Shown: one piece after another, positions 34,386 through 46,088 of the stretch
Numbering within the stretch: position 1 is the stretch's first letter
How the letters are laid out: the number at the start of each line of letters is the position of its first letter
Assembly (NCBI GenBank): GCA_004764695.1
Contig: SMSO01000031.1
Span: forward strand, 8,680,761 to 8,744,760
Length of the DNA stretch: 64,000 bases
DNA from: Schizochytrium sp. TIO01
Lineage: Eukaryota > Sar > Bigyra > Thraustochytrida > Thraustochytriidae
Direction of reading: 5' to 3'
The notes under the pieces: generated by a model
Databases searched by the model: none
What the model was told of the DNA's origin: nothing
Seen by the model: only the letters and a program-made list of their open reading frames with translations
Translations under genes and position numbers: made by a program

Positions 34386-35069
34386 TTATTCATCTTCAGG
34401 TGTATGCTCAAAGCTTTCAAGTGTGGTGTTGTAGTCTACATCGTCGACGAAAAGCTCAAAGTGAAGCATGTCGCAGAAGGCGGACTCCAACTTATTAACC
34501 TCACTTTTACTTATCCCCGCAACCTTTGCCCACCAATCGGTGCTGATGACTCGATCCTCGCTCCACTTGACAGCAACGAGGAAGCCTGCCATGAGAAGAC
34601 GGTGGACGTTTTCACGGTTGATTGCAAAATCTGGTTGGATCTCCTCGAGGTGTCTAATATACATAATAGTCATCACTGCAGCTCGCACACCGGCAGACTC
34701 CCGGCCTCCAGCGTGGTTTCTCCATACATTTACGTATCTACTCAGGCGACAAATGTAGTCCTCCACGGAAATGCCAGGAACCTTGCCCTTGCTGAAAGGA
34801 TCATCTTTATTTACACGGTCTTCTGCCTCTAGGCGGAGCTCAATCTCATGTGCAATATTCAGAGTGATTCGTAAACCCTCCTCGTTCAAAGCGTTGGATT
34901 CACGAAGAGCAGCGCCTCTGGACTCATTGACGTCGCTGACGCTACTAGTTCCTGAGTCTACGCTTTGACCTGATGACGCTCGCTCAGGCCTCGCTCTGAG
35001 CACAAGGTTCCCGGCACGAGTTGACAGACGTTTGCTCAGCCTTGCTGAGGCTTCTGCGAGCCGACCCAT
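34386..35069 (-). CDS. PHO80-like cyclin (copy 1)
   Basis: 227 residues from the ATG at 35069. The first ~70 are a basic, Ser-rich tail. The cyclin box follows: ISVEDYICRLSRYVNVW, RESAGVRAAVMTIMYIRHLE, NVHRLLMAGFLVAVKWSED, STDWWAKVAGIS, EVNKLESAFCDMLHFELFV. This helix pattern (Y-I-x-R-h and h-H-R-h-h-h-A-x-x-h-A-x-K) is that of the PHO80/P-type (U-type) cyclins, which partner Pho85/CDK5-like kinases in nutrient and stress signalling. A second copy lies 7.7 kb away on the same strand (42731-43444). Partner kinase is not in this window; the nearby kinases are not CDKs. Confidence 0.88.
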   Translation of the reverse strand: MGRLAEASARLSKRLSTRAGNLVLRARPERASSGQSVDSGTSSVSDVNESRGAALRESNALNEEGLRITLNIAHEIELRLEAEDRVNKDDPFSKGKVPGISVEDYICRLSRYVNVWRNHAGGRESAGVRAAVMTIMYIRHLEEIQPDFAINRENVHRLLMAGFLVAVKWSEDRVISTDWWAKVAGISKSEVNKLESAFCDMLHFELFVDDVDYNTTLESFEHTPEDE

Positions 35070-38000
35070 TCTAACTTGGAAAACCTAGATACGCAACAAT
35101 ATCCGCACGCAGGTATCACAGAGTTTCTTTCTCTTGATTTCCTCTGCAATTGTCAAACTGTTCAGGTATCCTTCTCGCTTTGTAGAGCACCTGCCTGTCT
35201 CGTGGTAGCAGGTTTTTCTCAGACCAAGGTTGAAAAACAGTAGTACCTAGTCCCTAGTACTCAGTATCGTCGTCACCAAAGCGTGCAATTGCAAGTTCGG
35301 CCACGCGCTCTTCAAGCCTGCAGCTCCAGCTCGAACTGCTTTCAGTTTATTATTGTTTCAACCTATGAACGATTGGGCTTTGGTTCAAGCCTGATACACG
35401 TCCTCCACGCCAACGAGTGAGTGAGTGCTGTTGAGCGAGTGAGTTTGAGCGAGTGAGTGAGAGACAAAGTCACAGGTTTGCTCTCAGCATGCATCATCTT
35501 TCTTTTCACTTTTGCCAGAACTAGGAACCATATAGGATCTTCTATTGACCCTTATCCGTGTGCATGCCACTACTACAGAATCATCACAAGGTTACACCTA
35601 CCGTAAACAATAGAAGTCCACACTAACAGAATGATGATGCGTGTGCTCCCAAGAAAGGAAAGAAAGAACAATCTAACAACTTTCTAGTTTTCTTTTTGTT
35701 TACTAAACAATTAAACTACACAGATTTGCCCAATTTTAACAAGAGAAGCCTCTAACAGTCGTCGATGAGCTTCTATTACACCGCCCTCTTTACTACTTTT
35801 CCATTCTCTTTCCGGGTATTGTATTTTTATTTTATCTGGAGTGAAAGAACACGCAGAGCCTCCCCAGCTCGAGGAAAATGTTCTCCTACTTTTGCCTTGT
35901 TATTTATGCCCTCGCAACCTTCTCTCTGCCGTAGGAAACGCATTCGCGAAGAACAAGGCAGTTGCGAATAAGGAACTTGCACATGTCTCAGAACAGACTC
36001 AGAGCCGGCGATTTTAGAAACTCACCATTGGTAGAACTTGAAACAAGCTACTTCGAGGAGCCCAAGGTGGCCGAGCGAGCGAGCGAGTGCACCTTTGATA
36101 GCTTGTAGCGTTTCGCTTGAGTGCGCATTAGGGTGCACACTCCTATTCTGGTATATCTACCTTTGGTCGATCGATCAGGCCTCAAGTTGCTCAAGCTCAT
36201 GGTAAACTTGAAGCAAGCTTTACAGAAATGAGGTTCAGGTTCGTCGAATAACGTTCAAGCCTGGGTATCGAGTTGGTTCTTTGATCAGGTAATAGCTTGA
36301 GGACTCCGCGTCGAACCTGAAAATAAAACGTGTAGCGTTTTATTATTTTCATAATGTCACAGTAGCAAAATCTAAATCATGGCTCTCATGCGATCACGAG
36401 GCCTGCAAAACGTGAACTTGTACGATGAAAGGCCGGTTTCAGGCCATTGTGAGTCACGATAAATCGGGAATCGTGACGAGCTGATGACGACGATGATATC
36501 GGCGATGCCCAATTTCATGGTAGTGATTCATTCGCGTTTCCAAGTCGATCTATGCGCGGTGGAGGCGTCATCACGGTCTCGCACATTCGAGCGGCGATTG
36601 GACCTGCCCAAGACTCCCCTAAGACTCCCCTTTTGCGGGATGGCCTCGGTTTAATAATCTCCCCAGGAGGGGTACTCAGTGAGTTATGCGACTATGAGAA
36701 GTTTCACGTGCAAGACCTCGAACTTCAAGCGGAGCTGCCTGCAGCACAACAAGCTAAGCCATGACATATAAATCAACTTCAGAGTTGAAGACGAGAGCCT
36801 GATTCTTTGTTGAAAGATATCAAGTTCTCTTAGAGCGGCCTCGATCAGAGCAGCTCCGCAGGAAGATTCGAGAATCTTGCGGAGCGGATGCGGCTGAAGG
36901 CAGTTTGTCTGTTTGAGGCTCGCTTATTCCTGCAAGTTGGGACTTCTTGTTTGGCTTTAAGCGCAGCCAGCACTCGTCGAGAACGTCTTGAAGGACGCAT
37001 TTAAGGTCGCCTTGGAGAACTCGAGCTTGAGTTTACGCGTAGACCTCACTCAGCCTGAGCTACCATGGGTCCATCGTCTTCGCCAAAAAAATGAAAGTGA
37101 CAATCTGCATCGTGATGCGCAGTATGATGGTGGTGGGCAATTCTGCAAACCTGAAGAAGGCCAACTTGAAGTTGAGCTCTGATCACTGCGACGCACACCA
37201 CCTCGTACGGAGTCGGACGACCTCGGACAACTTTACGATTGCAGTGACCTTAGTGAAGCATTGCAGTACTAGTAGTAGTGGCAATAGATCTGGAACTGGA
37301 GATTGATCGTTGAATTAATCACTTGTCAACTGATTGCTAAGCCAAGTCATCTGCCAAGACGCTCTCTGCGAATCTCAGCTTGGAGTGCAAGATACGTTGA
37401 CACAACTTGAAGCGATGAGACTGATAGGCATATGGTGAATGACCTCGGTGAGGCATATGGTAGTGAACGATGAAGTTTAGTTCGTGGCATCTTCTCTTGT
37501 GGACCCTTCCGATCGCGCTCCAGCTCGCCCAGTTTGTGCAGATGACACCAGAATCGGCAAAGCTCGTTTGCTAAGCACAGCACCTACGTATAATAACTTC
37601 TCGGTTTTAGTATTATTTTTTTATTCTTGTCTCTATTTTACTTTCGATGAAGCATAATGTGATATATGAGAGAGTTACCAGGAAAGAGCATCTGTTCATG
37701 AGCGAGGGACTGCAGGGTCCCGTGCTTCATCCCAACAGTCACGAGTCACGCCGATTATACTCGAGCCCATGGTGGAGGCCATCTCGGTATTGCGACCTCT
37801 AGGTTTAATTTGTGCAGGTGTCATATTCATATTCTTTATGTTTTTGTAAGACATGAGATAAAAGTGCTTACTATTCTGGTTTTGCTTGGTTAGGAACTAG
37901 CAGGTGCCTATTGCAAACAGGCGCGTGCATGGAGTGTGTACCGATGCTGCGTTTCTTTCGAGTTCTTCAAGTATCTTTGCACTAGATTATACACAACGCA

Positions 38001-39483
38001 AAGTTCAGGCTCAAGGCTCAGGTAGTGCATGAAACTTCAAGGTGAGGTTTCAACTCGGTAGCTAGGTACCTACACTCTGAAAGATGATGCAGACCACCTC
38101 AACACTAACTTTGCGCCAGAGACTTTGAACTTGTGCGCAGGGTATCTAGTTAGAGCTACTGCTCACCTCTGACGGTGATGCCAAAACAAGTGCATGGCCG
38201 TCGCACTCACTTGGAGGTGCCACTGTTTGTAATGTGCATAATGACGATGTTATATCTTTGTGCAAAGGGCGGCTTTAGTTTCTAAAAGTCGATCATCATT
38301 TACTGCACCTTGAAGTTCTCTCATCGAAATACACACAGCTGCTTGAACCGAAGCTGCTGGACTGTCGGAGTTGGGACAGGATTCGTCAAAATCCAAGTTC
38401 ATCGTGATCTTTTAGGACGAAGTTACGAGCGAGGGAGATCTTCGTTCGAGTTGGCAGATTGCCACAAACTGGGCCAGTGACAGCTTTGAGCTCTTCGAGT
38501 TGGAAAACGCCTTCATCATGATTGATTTGACATCGTGCCTCTACCATCTTCCTTCCCTCGCTCATTGGTATCAAGCTACTATTTTAGAACAACAAGACTA
38601 AGAATTCTAACTAGCTGGAACGCGAGTGAACCCGCGAGCAGGAACCCTTAAGACGGGCGAGGTAGGAAGGCATGTGCCTCGGCCGCGTGCCCTGGACAGG
38701 AGAACCGCATCCTTTAACGACTTAAAGAAAAGGAGCAGCAAGAACATGGTGAAAGATCGCGCAAGTGCCTGCCTGGCGAAGCAGCTCTCGGGCTTCGTTT
38801 ATTGCAACTAAACTTGAGGGTCTTTCCAATACTGATACTTAGGTAGCCGTAACTATCGCCTCTTCTAATTATGGTTACTAGTATTAACGAGTGCGATTGG
38901 GTAAACACTCCATGGAAGACGCAGGTTTAGAACATCATATTTAATCAAATTCCTTGCATTGAAAACCTTCGACTGGTAAGGATGCTTAATCGGGGAAATG
39001 CGGCAATTCGCTCTGATAAAAGTTAATTCTTGTATTATCTTACTCCCTGAAACACCAGCGAAAGGAAACATGATGATGTAGTTAAAATTTGTTGTTATTT
39101 TCGATGCTCTTATTCATCGTTTGCGATTTGTTGATTCAATTTTATCTTTATTTGCCTGCTAAGATGTGCGACCTCGACAAATTCTTTACATTTGCACATG
39201 GAGTAATTTAATTTAGACAGTTGGCTTTTTCTAATCCTTTATAATTGCTTCCTTGGTGCCCGACTTGAACTTCAAATATCCAATTAGCCTTTGTGCGCTA
39301 TATCAGCGAGTCATGAAATATGACACAGTCAAAATCAAAACATTTCATGAACAAAAAAGACACAAGAGAGACAAAACAGAAAACTATTAATAAATGTCTA
39401 CACGGAATTATTTACAATTTTGGGGTGCTAGCTACAAGAGTGCTACAATGTGAATATAACGCCGGGATATTGCTTGGGTATAC
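35070..39483. other. Intergenic spacer with GC-richer patches
   Basis: About 4.4 kb. GAGT/GAGC repeats occur at 35419-35462 and 36074-36088. The 36.4-37.6 kb part is GC-richer and holds short frames (36552-36764 and 36961-37182, plus) that look more codon-biased than random but carry no domain; an eroded mobile element or pseudogene is possible but not shown. No inverted or direct terminal repeats were found. Confidence 0.4.
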
Positions 39484-41733
39484 TTAGAAATCGGAATCAG
39501 GAGATAGACCAGAACGGATAACGTACCAGACGCCGCGAGTCCGCTTATCATCATCTTCTTCATCAGAAACCCCTCCATCATCCGAACTCTCTGCCTCTTC
39601 CCCGTCTTCTTCGTCCTCTTCGTCTTCCTCGTCTTCCTCATCATTCCCTGGACCCAATCTACCAAAGGAATTATCAACAAAGTTCGCACGATTCTGTTCT
39701 CTATGGGAAACCTGAGTGGCGATTATATTGCCATGGTTGATTGTTGATCTTTGAGCTTCATCACGAGTTTGTTGTGCACTTGATGAAGACGAGCCTTTCC
39801 AAGCCGCACGGCAGATAGGGCAGGTTTTGTGAACTCTGATCCATTGATTAATGCAAACCGTGTGAAAATTTGTGCCGCACTTAACCTGGCACCAAGACAG
39901 CTGTGATGAGAGCAGCTCGTCAAGCTCCTCACAGCAAATTGAGCAAGATTCGTTACGGAACCCATGACGCTGGACTCCGTAAGCTGAAACTTCAAGTTTC
40001 TTTTGGTTGTTCAATGAGGAACAAAAATGTGCACGATCAGCCTCACTTGCGCATATTCTCGGATCGACCTCTTCCCAGGTGCGTGGCACTCGACCTGCTA
40101 AAAATCGGAGCTCAAACCCAGTCAAGTTTTTTTGCCATACAACTGGGTCAAATTGGTTACACTTCAGCACTTTTAAGGTAACAAAAAAAATGTGTCTACA
40201 CAATTGCAATTGGCCATTGTCATTCTGATTGCAGCTGCAGGACGGAAATAAAGTCATCCGAACAACACGCACTTCCCGAGATGTATCACGTATATAGTAT
40301 TTGTACTCGTCATCTTGCATTGTCTCGTAGTACAAAAGAACCATACGCTCCCTGAGTGCGTGATTCATCTCGAATTTGTGTTGTCCCGTCATTTGTTCGA
40401 TGAAGTTGTGCTGTTGAGTATTCTTTGATTCAGACGATCCGCTACTCCAACCTGTATAATTCAGAGTAGAGGCTCTGCTATCTGTTGCCAACAAACCCCA
40501 CCGAAACTGGTTCCAATCCTCATTGGTCATATCTGGGCGGGCGCGATGAAGAAATGCTTGTACCTGCCGAAGAATATCTTCTCCAGAAAGTTTATTGGAC
40601 CTTATCAAAGAGGAGTCAGGATTTCCAACCGCACTTAAGTTTTGTGCACCAGCAGAAGGCCTTTCACTCACGCATCTGCCCACCCGAATTATTTGAGGAG
40701 GTTCTGAAAACATAGACGAAGAAGACACAGGTTTGGAAGAACGCTGGCTGCTCAGTGCTGCTGCTGGTTTAACTAACAAACGCACAGCATTGATATATTC
40801 TGTGGGATAGTATGCAGAGCTTTGTGGGATGTTACCGCTCTCAAATGAATCCCAGACCCATAGCTCAGTATGGACGGGCAACATGGAGTAGTCCCTGGCG
40901 GACCTGAATAGCGCCGCGGCATATTTTTCAGCAGCTCCTTTGCATAGCCTTCCAACGACAACTGCATCAACATCATCGGCACCGTCAAAGGTATTGTAGA
41001 GAACCTTTGCGCCAGCCCAAGTGAGTCTTCGGGAAATTTCACGGGCGTTAGACATCCCAGCTGTGAAAAGAGATATATTTATTTTGTGGAACATTTTCTT
41101 CCGACGTACAGGTCCCCTACGAACGATCATGTCCCATAGATGTCCGCTTATAAGCTCTGAATCGTTGAAATTTTGGGACGGTGAGGCGTTCTCTCCAAAT
41201 GGACCCAAGAAGTGGAACCTTCCTTCCTGAACAAGGACAGGAGACTTCTCGTCACCGTCCCAGTTGATCACCATGTTTTCGGGAAGACCAATGTTTTGAA
41301 CTCTACACGAATAATCTAGTTGCTCCGTTCGACGGCTCGGTACCCCAAATGGAGATGGAACAAATGGTGATGCCGACAGTGATGACGACCTTGGCGTTCC
41401 CGTAGCTTCAAGCGAAGATGAAGAGGACGACGAAACGGACGGTCCATGTGTTCTAGCGATTCCTGAGGACGAAGAAGATGATGATCCACCTGGTCTTCTT
41501 ACACCTCCACAAATTAAACGATACGGATCATAAACAGATGATGGATGCGAGAGTATTTCTGCTCTACGCGGATCGTATTCGGTTCTTCGGCGCTTCCCCT
41601 GTTGCTCTAGCAGCAGACTCTCTCTAGCTTCTCCAGACTGCTCTTCAAATCCAAACGAAGCACGGCGTCCTCGATGTCTCTTTCTCTTCTGACGAGTTTG
41701 GCTCCTTGGGCGCTTCCCATCATAGCGTTGCAT
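39484..41733 (-). CDS. SWIM- and RING-finger protein, probable E3 ubiquitin ligase
   Basis: 749 residues from the ATG at 41733. Basic N-terminus, long Ser-rich low-complexity region (to ~140), then a region around 215-300 (FTAGMSNAREISRRLTWAGA to WVWDSF) that faintly resembles a BRCT fold. A SWIM zinc finger sits near residue 499 (CSCNQ...LCRHIFFV, pattern CxC...CxH). A RING-type finger at about 597-642 reads CSICCEE...CGTNFHTVCINQWI...CPICRAAW (C3H2C3-like spacing). The tail is extremely acidic (poly Glu/Asp). SWIM followed by RING is the arrangement of the ZSWIM2/MEX family of E3 ligases; that role is inferred from family knowledge. The BRCT-like call is weak. It lies between the two cyclin paralogues. 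Confidence 0.82.
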   Translation of the reverse strand: MQRYDGKRPRSQTRQKRKRHRGRRASFGFEEQSGEARESLLLEQQGKRRRTEYDPRRAEILSHPSSVYDPYRLICGGVRRPGGSSSSSSSGIARTHGPSVSSSSSSSLEATGTPRSSSLSASPFVPSPFGVPSRRTEQLDYSCRVQNIGLPENMVINWDGDEKSPVLVQEGRFHFLGPFGENASPSQNFNDSELISGHLWDMIVRRGPVRRKKMFHKINISLFTAGMSNAREISRRLTWAGAKVLYNTFDGADDVDAVVVGRLCKGAAEKYAAALFRSARDYSMLPVHTELWVWDSFESGNIPQSSAYYPTEYINAVRLLVKPAAALSSQRSSKPVSSSSMFSEPPQIIRVGRCVSERPSAGAQNLSAVGNPDSSLIRSNKLSGEDILRQVQAFLHRARPDMTNEDWNQFRWGLLATDSRASTLNYTGWSSGSSESKNTQQHNFIEQMTGQHKFEMNHALRERMVLLYYETMQDDEYKYYIRDTSREVRVVRMTLFPSCSCNQNDNGQLQLCRHIFFVTLKVLKCNQFDPVVWQKNLTGFELRFLAGRVPRTWEEVDPRICASEADRAHFCSSLNNQKKLEVSAYGVQRHGFRNESCSICCEELDELLSSQLSWCQVKCGTNFHTVCINQWIRVHKTCPICRAAWKGSSSSSAQQTRDEAQRSTINHGNIIATQVSHREQNRANFVDNSFGRLGPGNDEEDEEDEEDEEDGEEAESSDDGGVSDEEDDDKRTRGVWYVIRSGLSPDSDF

Positions 41734-42730
41734 GGCTCTCAGCGTCTAGTAAAACCACAAGCACCACGAGAGTCAACAGAAAACCTGAGACCTCGATAAT
41801 GATTTGCTGCGATGCAGGGCATGGTCAAGATCTTGATTCTCAACTTTGTGAAGAAAGTTACTCACACATACAAAATGGTACCTACACAATATTCTAATGC
41901 ACCTTCTCGTTTTCATTTTTTCATTTTCTCATTTTATAAAATATCATATTTCTTATTTTAAAACTGTAACTTCGCCTATTGAATTTGCCACATATACATG
42001 TAGAGTATTCCCTTAAACCTCGTAACCTCCATTAGTCAAATTATAATAACGCTGGCTTGGGTGTTGTCCGCCTAGTTAATCTCAAATTAAGTACTAGGTA
42101 GATAGATACGTGCAGCAGTGGTCGAAAAACTGTAGTAGCTAGGAATTTTCTTTTTTCTTTTTGCTTGATTTATACTTCCCCGGGAAGACTTCTCTTTTCT
42201 TATTTTTCTTTCTTTAGTTAGGGAAAAGCTAGCTACTAGCAAGTTAACTCTGAATACGTGAGAAAGAAAATCATGGCCGAGTAATTCTGGTCCAGGGGGA
42301 TAGTGAGAATGAGCCTAAGTTTTAGAAGGGCAGGGAGACAGCTGTTTAACGAAGAAACTAATTGTATGCATAATTTATAGTTTTCAACCGAGGAGAATGT
42401 TTTCGACTCGCTAGTTTGAGGTGAAAAGGAGATCTTCAAGGAAGTATAAATAGGAATCTACAATCAACATTTATTCAATTTCCGCCATTTCAGAATTGCC
42501 TAATAGAACATAAAACAGGTAGCTTGCAATACTACCTTGTATGTCCGACATCGCTCTGCAATAAAACGCAATATACTATGAATTATATTAAACCATCAGG
42601 TTATATTGAAAGTACGGAACACAATATGACCATGAGCCCTGCTATAAACATGTAAAAATGTACAAACAGAGTTTCATTTATGATTTTAAATAATCTCCCT
42701 GAATATGAAATACATGTAGTATATGAACTA
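41734..42730. other. Intergenic spacer
   Basis: About 1 kb, AT-rich, between two minus-strand genes. No gene or strong repeat seen; includes the SWIM-RING gene promoter. Confidence 0.5.
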
Positions 42731-43444
42731 TTAACAACTGTCCTCATCGCTGCAAGAAGCTGAACTATCAAAATCCAGGTACTCACAAAACGTTTCAAGG
42801 GTCTCCAAATACTTAATCTCATCTATGAACAATTCAAATTGTAGTAAATGACAAAACTTTGCCTCAAGCTTGTTTACCTCAGACATTGAGATCCCAGCTA
42901 CTCGGGACCACCACTCCGTACTGACACCACGATCTTCTGTCCACTTTGTTGCGACAAGCATACCTGCGATGAGTAAGCGATGGATGTTATGCATGCTGAT
43001 GGGATATTCTGGATTAAGCCTATCAATGCGGTTCAAATAGAGAGTCGTGATCACTGCAGCACGGACACCAGCAGACTCACGCCCGCCAGGATGCGAACGC
43101 CAAATGTTGATATACCTTGCCATTCTCGCTAGAAAACCTTCGATACTAATCGCTGGAATGTCTTCTCCACAAAAGTGGTCAATTGGAATTTTGCAATCTT
43201 CATTTTCTTCTACACGGTGTTCAATTTCACGAGAAATTTGTTTAATAATGTGTAAACCTTCGTGATTTAATGCATTCGATTCTTCTAGTGGTTGCAAACT
43301 TTGCGAGGTTCCCAGATCACTTACAGCTGATGCGATGCTATGTGTACCTGAACCATGGCTTGAAGCTCGATTTCGGCTAGCGAAGTTGATGATGCGAGCA
43401 GAAAAGCGCTTCCCCAGAAGTGTAGCACCCTTTCCGAGACCCAT
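42731..43444 (-). CDS. PHO80-like cyclin (copy 2)
   Basis: 237 residues from the ATG at 43444. It aligns end to end with copy 1 (34386-35069): both share ALxxEGL then the cyclin box with FLARMARYINIW, GGRESAGVRAAVITTLYL, NIHRLLIAGMLVATKWTED, STEWWSRVAGIS, EVNKLEAKFCHLLQFELFID. The N-terminal tail and the acidic, Ser/Asp-rich C-terminus (SSASCSDEDSC) have diverged. Expected to activate a Pho85-like CDK. The two copies look old, since only the cyclin box is well kept. Confidence 0.88.
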   Translation of the reverse strand: MGLGKGATLLGKRFSARIINFASRNRASSHGSGTHSIASAVSDLGTSQSLQPLEESNALNHEGLHIIKQISREIEHRVEENEDCKIPIDHFCGEDIPAISIEGFLARMARYINIWRSHPGGRESAGVRAAVITTLYLNRIDRLNPEYPISMHNIHRLLIAGMLVATKWTEDRGVSTEWWSRVAGISMSEVNKLEAKFCHLLQFELFIDEIKYLETLETFCEYLDFDSSASCSDEDSC

Positions 43445-46088
43445 TCGTCTGCCCTTGAGAAACGTTGATTTACTAGAATCCGAGTTTCTGAGCTTTGAAA
43501 GGTACGTTCGAACCTGGGATAAGGTTTTGCTTGCAGGAGTTTTTATGCTCCTATTTTCAATAGTTGAGATATGAACTATGAGACGACAAACATGGTAGTC
43601 CTCTTATGAACTGTAAAAATATACAGTACTGTATAAGTATACAGTAGTTTATGGTATCCTGGTTTATAGTTTTGCTTTCATCAGCTTCCTTTTCCAGATG
43701 AATAGATAATTTCATAGTTTTACTTATCGTCTGACATGGATGCACGATATGATGAATCATTACAGTGCACACGCGTTTTACTTCGCAATCACACGCATGC
43801 TCCAAGTACCCAAATTTTAATTTTCATTCTGCAAGATTTCACAGATGAATTTGCGGAAGAGCCTAAAATACCACCAGGTAACTACGCCCAACAGAACGTT
43901 AACAGTGCCTTATAGAACTATGTAAAAATAAAAAACAAACGAAAGCAACTATCTGATCAACAGCTTGCTAGGCCCCCATACGGCCAGAATCGATTCATGC
44001 TATCTGAATCGTATTCATTCAACCAATTCCCAGCCAATTTCATGTTATCATGGTCGTTGTTGAAGTGGACTCTTTTCATTTATCCCCAGCAGGAAGTGTC
44101 AAAATCCGGTGCTGCGCCACCTTGCGCAAGCATAGGTCTTTGCAAAGCTCAGATACGCAAGCAGTCGCTCATGAACAAACATGGGATGAGAGGAGAGTAT
44201 TCGGACGTTTCTTTGTTCATTCAGGCAAGGTACGAGGCGTTCATTTTTGCATAGCGGACATGAGAGGTATTGCTGATATATGGCTTTGTACGAGAGCCAC
44301 AGTATGTTGGGATAGCATGTGCTAAGAGACTTGCATGTTTCTAGCGCCGCGACTATTGTGAGCTCCATGGGAAATATTCTGGCGAGATTGCTAACCGAGA
44401 AACGACAATTGATGGTATGATGACGCGCAACTTCATGTAGGAAGTCTGGTGCATCATTTGATCCTGTCGCTGTACAAGTCATAGCCAGAGAAAGGGGTAC
44501 CTACTAACGCTAATTTAGGGTTCGCTCTTTGGAAATTAGTCGAGCTCTGTATGCTATTAGCGAAACGCATTACACAAGAAAGTAAAGTACCAAGCACTAC
44601 TCAAAAAGCTCCGAAAGGGAATCAGACATCCTAGAACCATAATTTACAGGACATAGAGACACACACTTCTCGCCCCCAACATTATTTGCTCGCCTCTTTC
44701 AGTTGCGACGATTCGCTGTACTAATGATTTTTAAACTTTGTGTGGAAGTCGTTATTAATCTTAGAGCATTCAACTTATTGAATTGCAGCATATGCAAGTC
44801 ACTATCACTTGTTCAAAGCTGGTAATGAAGCAATTGATACTTCGATTGAAAATTGTATTCACAGACCTAACTTTGCGACACGGTCAGGAACCATGATAGA
44901 CCAGTACTTCCCTTTGGACCAATTAACTTTCTCCAGTTAGGGCGTTAGGGCTGTTTTTTTCCAGAGATTAGCAAAACAATCAGACGGGTCGTCAAATGCC
45001 ATGACTTCATGGGGAAGTTGGAGAACATTTATACCAGAACTGCTCGATACTATAGCAAGTAACCAGTGGACGTAGCAAAAGAATAAAGCTTGAAGGGAAT
45101 TCTTGCTGACAATGGGAGGACATCTCCAATCTTCAGATTTCAATATATAGTATTAGTAATCTCGATTATCTAATAAGGATTAGGTCAAATAGAAAGTATT
45201 CACGAGAGGAAGCAAAATACCCTTGCACAAGAATATATGTCTTTGGCAAAACCTTCGCGTAATAGAGAGAATATGAATATTTGCCCTCATGCGTTGAAGT
45301 TAGATGACATAAAGAACTTGGGTTCATCTCGCAAGACTCTAACTACAAATATCTTTGGTGATAACTGCGAACAGCAGTAGCTGAATACTATCATTAGAGA
45401 AGTGGGAAAACTGAGGAGCTCAGCAGACAACTATTATCGATGAAGTGAAGCCATTGGTTTGGTGTAAAACTGCAAAAAGTACACAACTCAGTGAACAGCC
45501 TATTTTTCTACTTTACAAGTTTTGTTTTGTTTAGAACTTGAAAATATACATGCCTGAATACCGCGATGACATCAAGCGAATTATGACTGCTTTAACAAAT
45601 GTGATATATAATGACTCTCGTCTGAGTGCACACTGGTACGAAGAAAATGAGTTCTCTGTGTGCTGATAATATAGTGAAGGTTAAAATTGCAGAGTAGAAC
45701 CGTAGAACCCAAGGCTTACTTTGTGACAGGTATAAGTCTGATAGATTTTTTCCTAATGTGTGGTGACACTTAAGGAACGCGAGTTAGACACCGTTGGGAG
45801 TGCCAAAATTTGATAAAACGCTGAGAGATATAAGTCCTGTGCAACTTTGTATCAGATGAAGGATGCCTAGCCACGTAAATGTCGCTATCGCATCTCACTA
45901 TGAAACATAGTTTTAAACCAGAGAAAGAGTTAGATAGAAATAATAGATCAATTTTCTTCAAAAACAAAACACCAAACCCCCGAGTCCTGCAGATTTCGAG
46001 ATAACCCGCGGCTTTATCACAGGCTTGCAAGGAGTGTTGGAGACGCTGGCGGTCTCAAACGGTCTCCGAGAGGCCAGTTCTCTCGGCA
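43445..46088. other. Divergent intergenic region
   Basis: About 2.6 kb between divergent genes. Overlapping frames on both strands at about 44.0-44.5 kb, and a minus frame at 44937-45143, are somewhat protein-like but carry no motif and no splice partner; left unassigned. Must contain the cyclin copy 2 and lipase promoters. Confidence 0.4.

Noticed and set aside
43501-43530. tRNA T-arm-like GGTTCGAA on the minus strand
   Set aside because: Flanking bases cannot form the T stem or an acceptor stem.
44050-44482. Overlapping protein-like frames on both strands
   Set aside because: Both strands look equally open, no domain is recognised and no splice partner was found.
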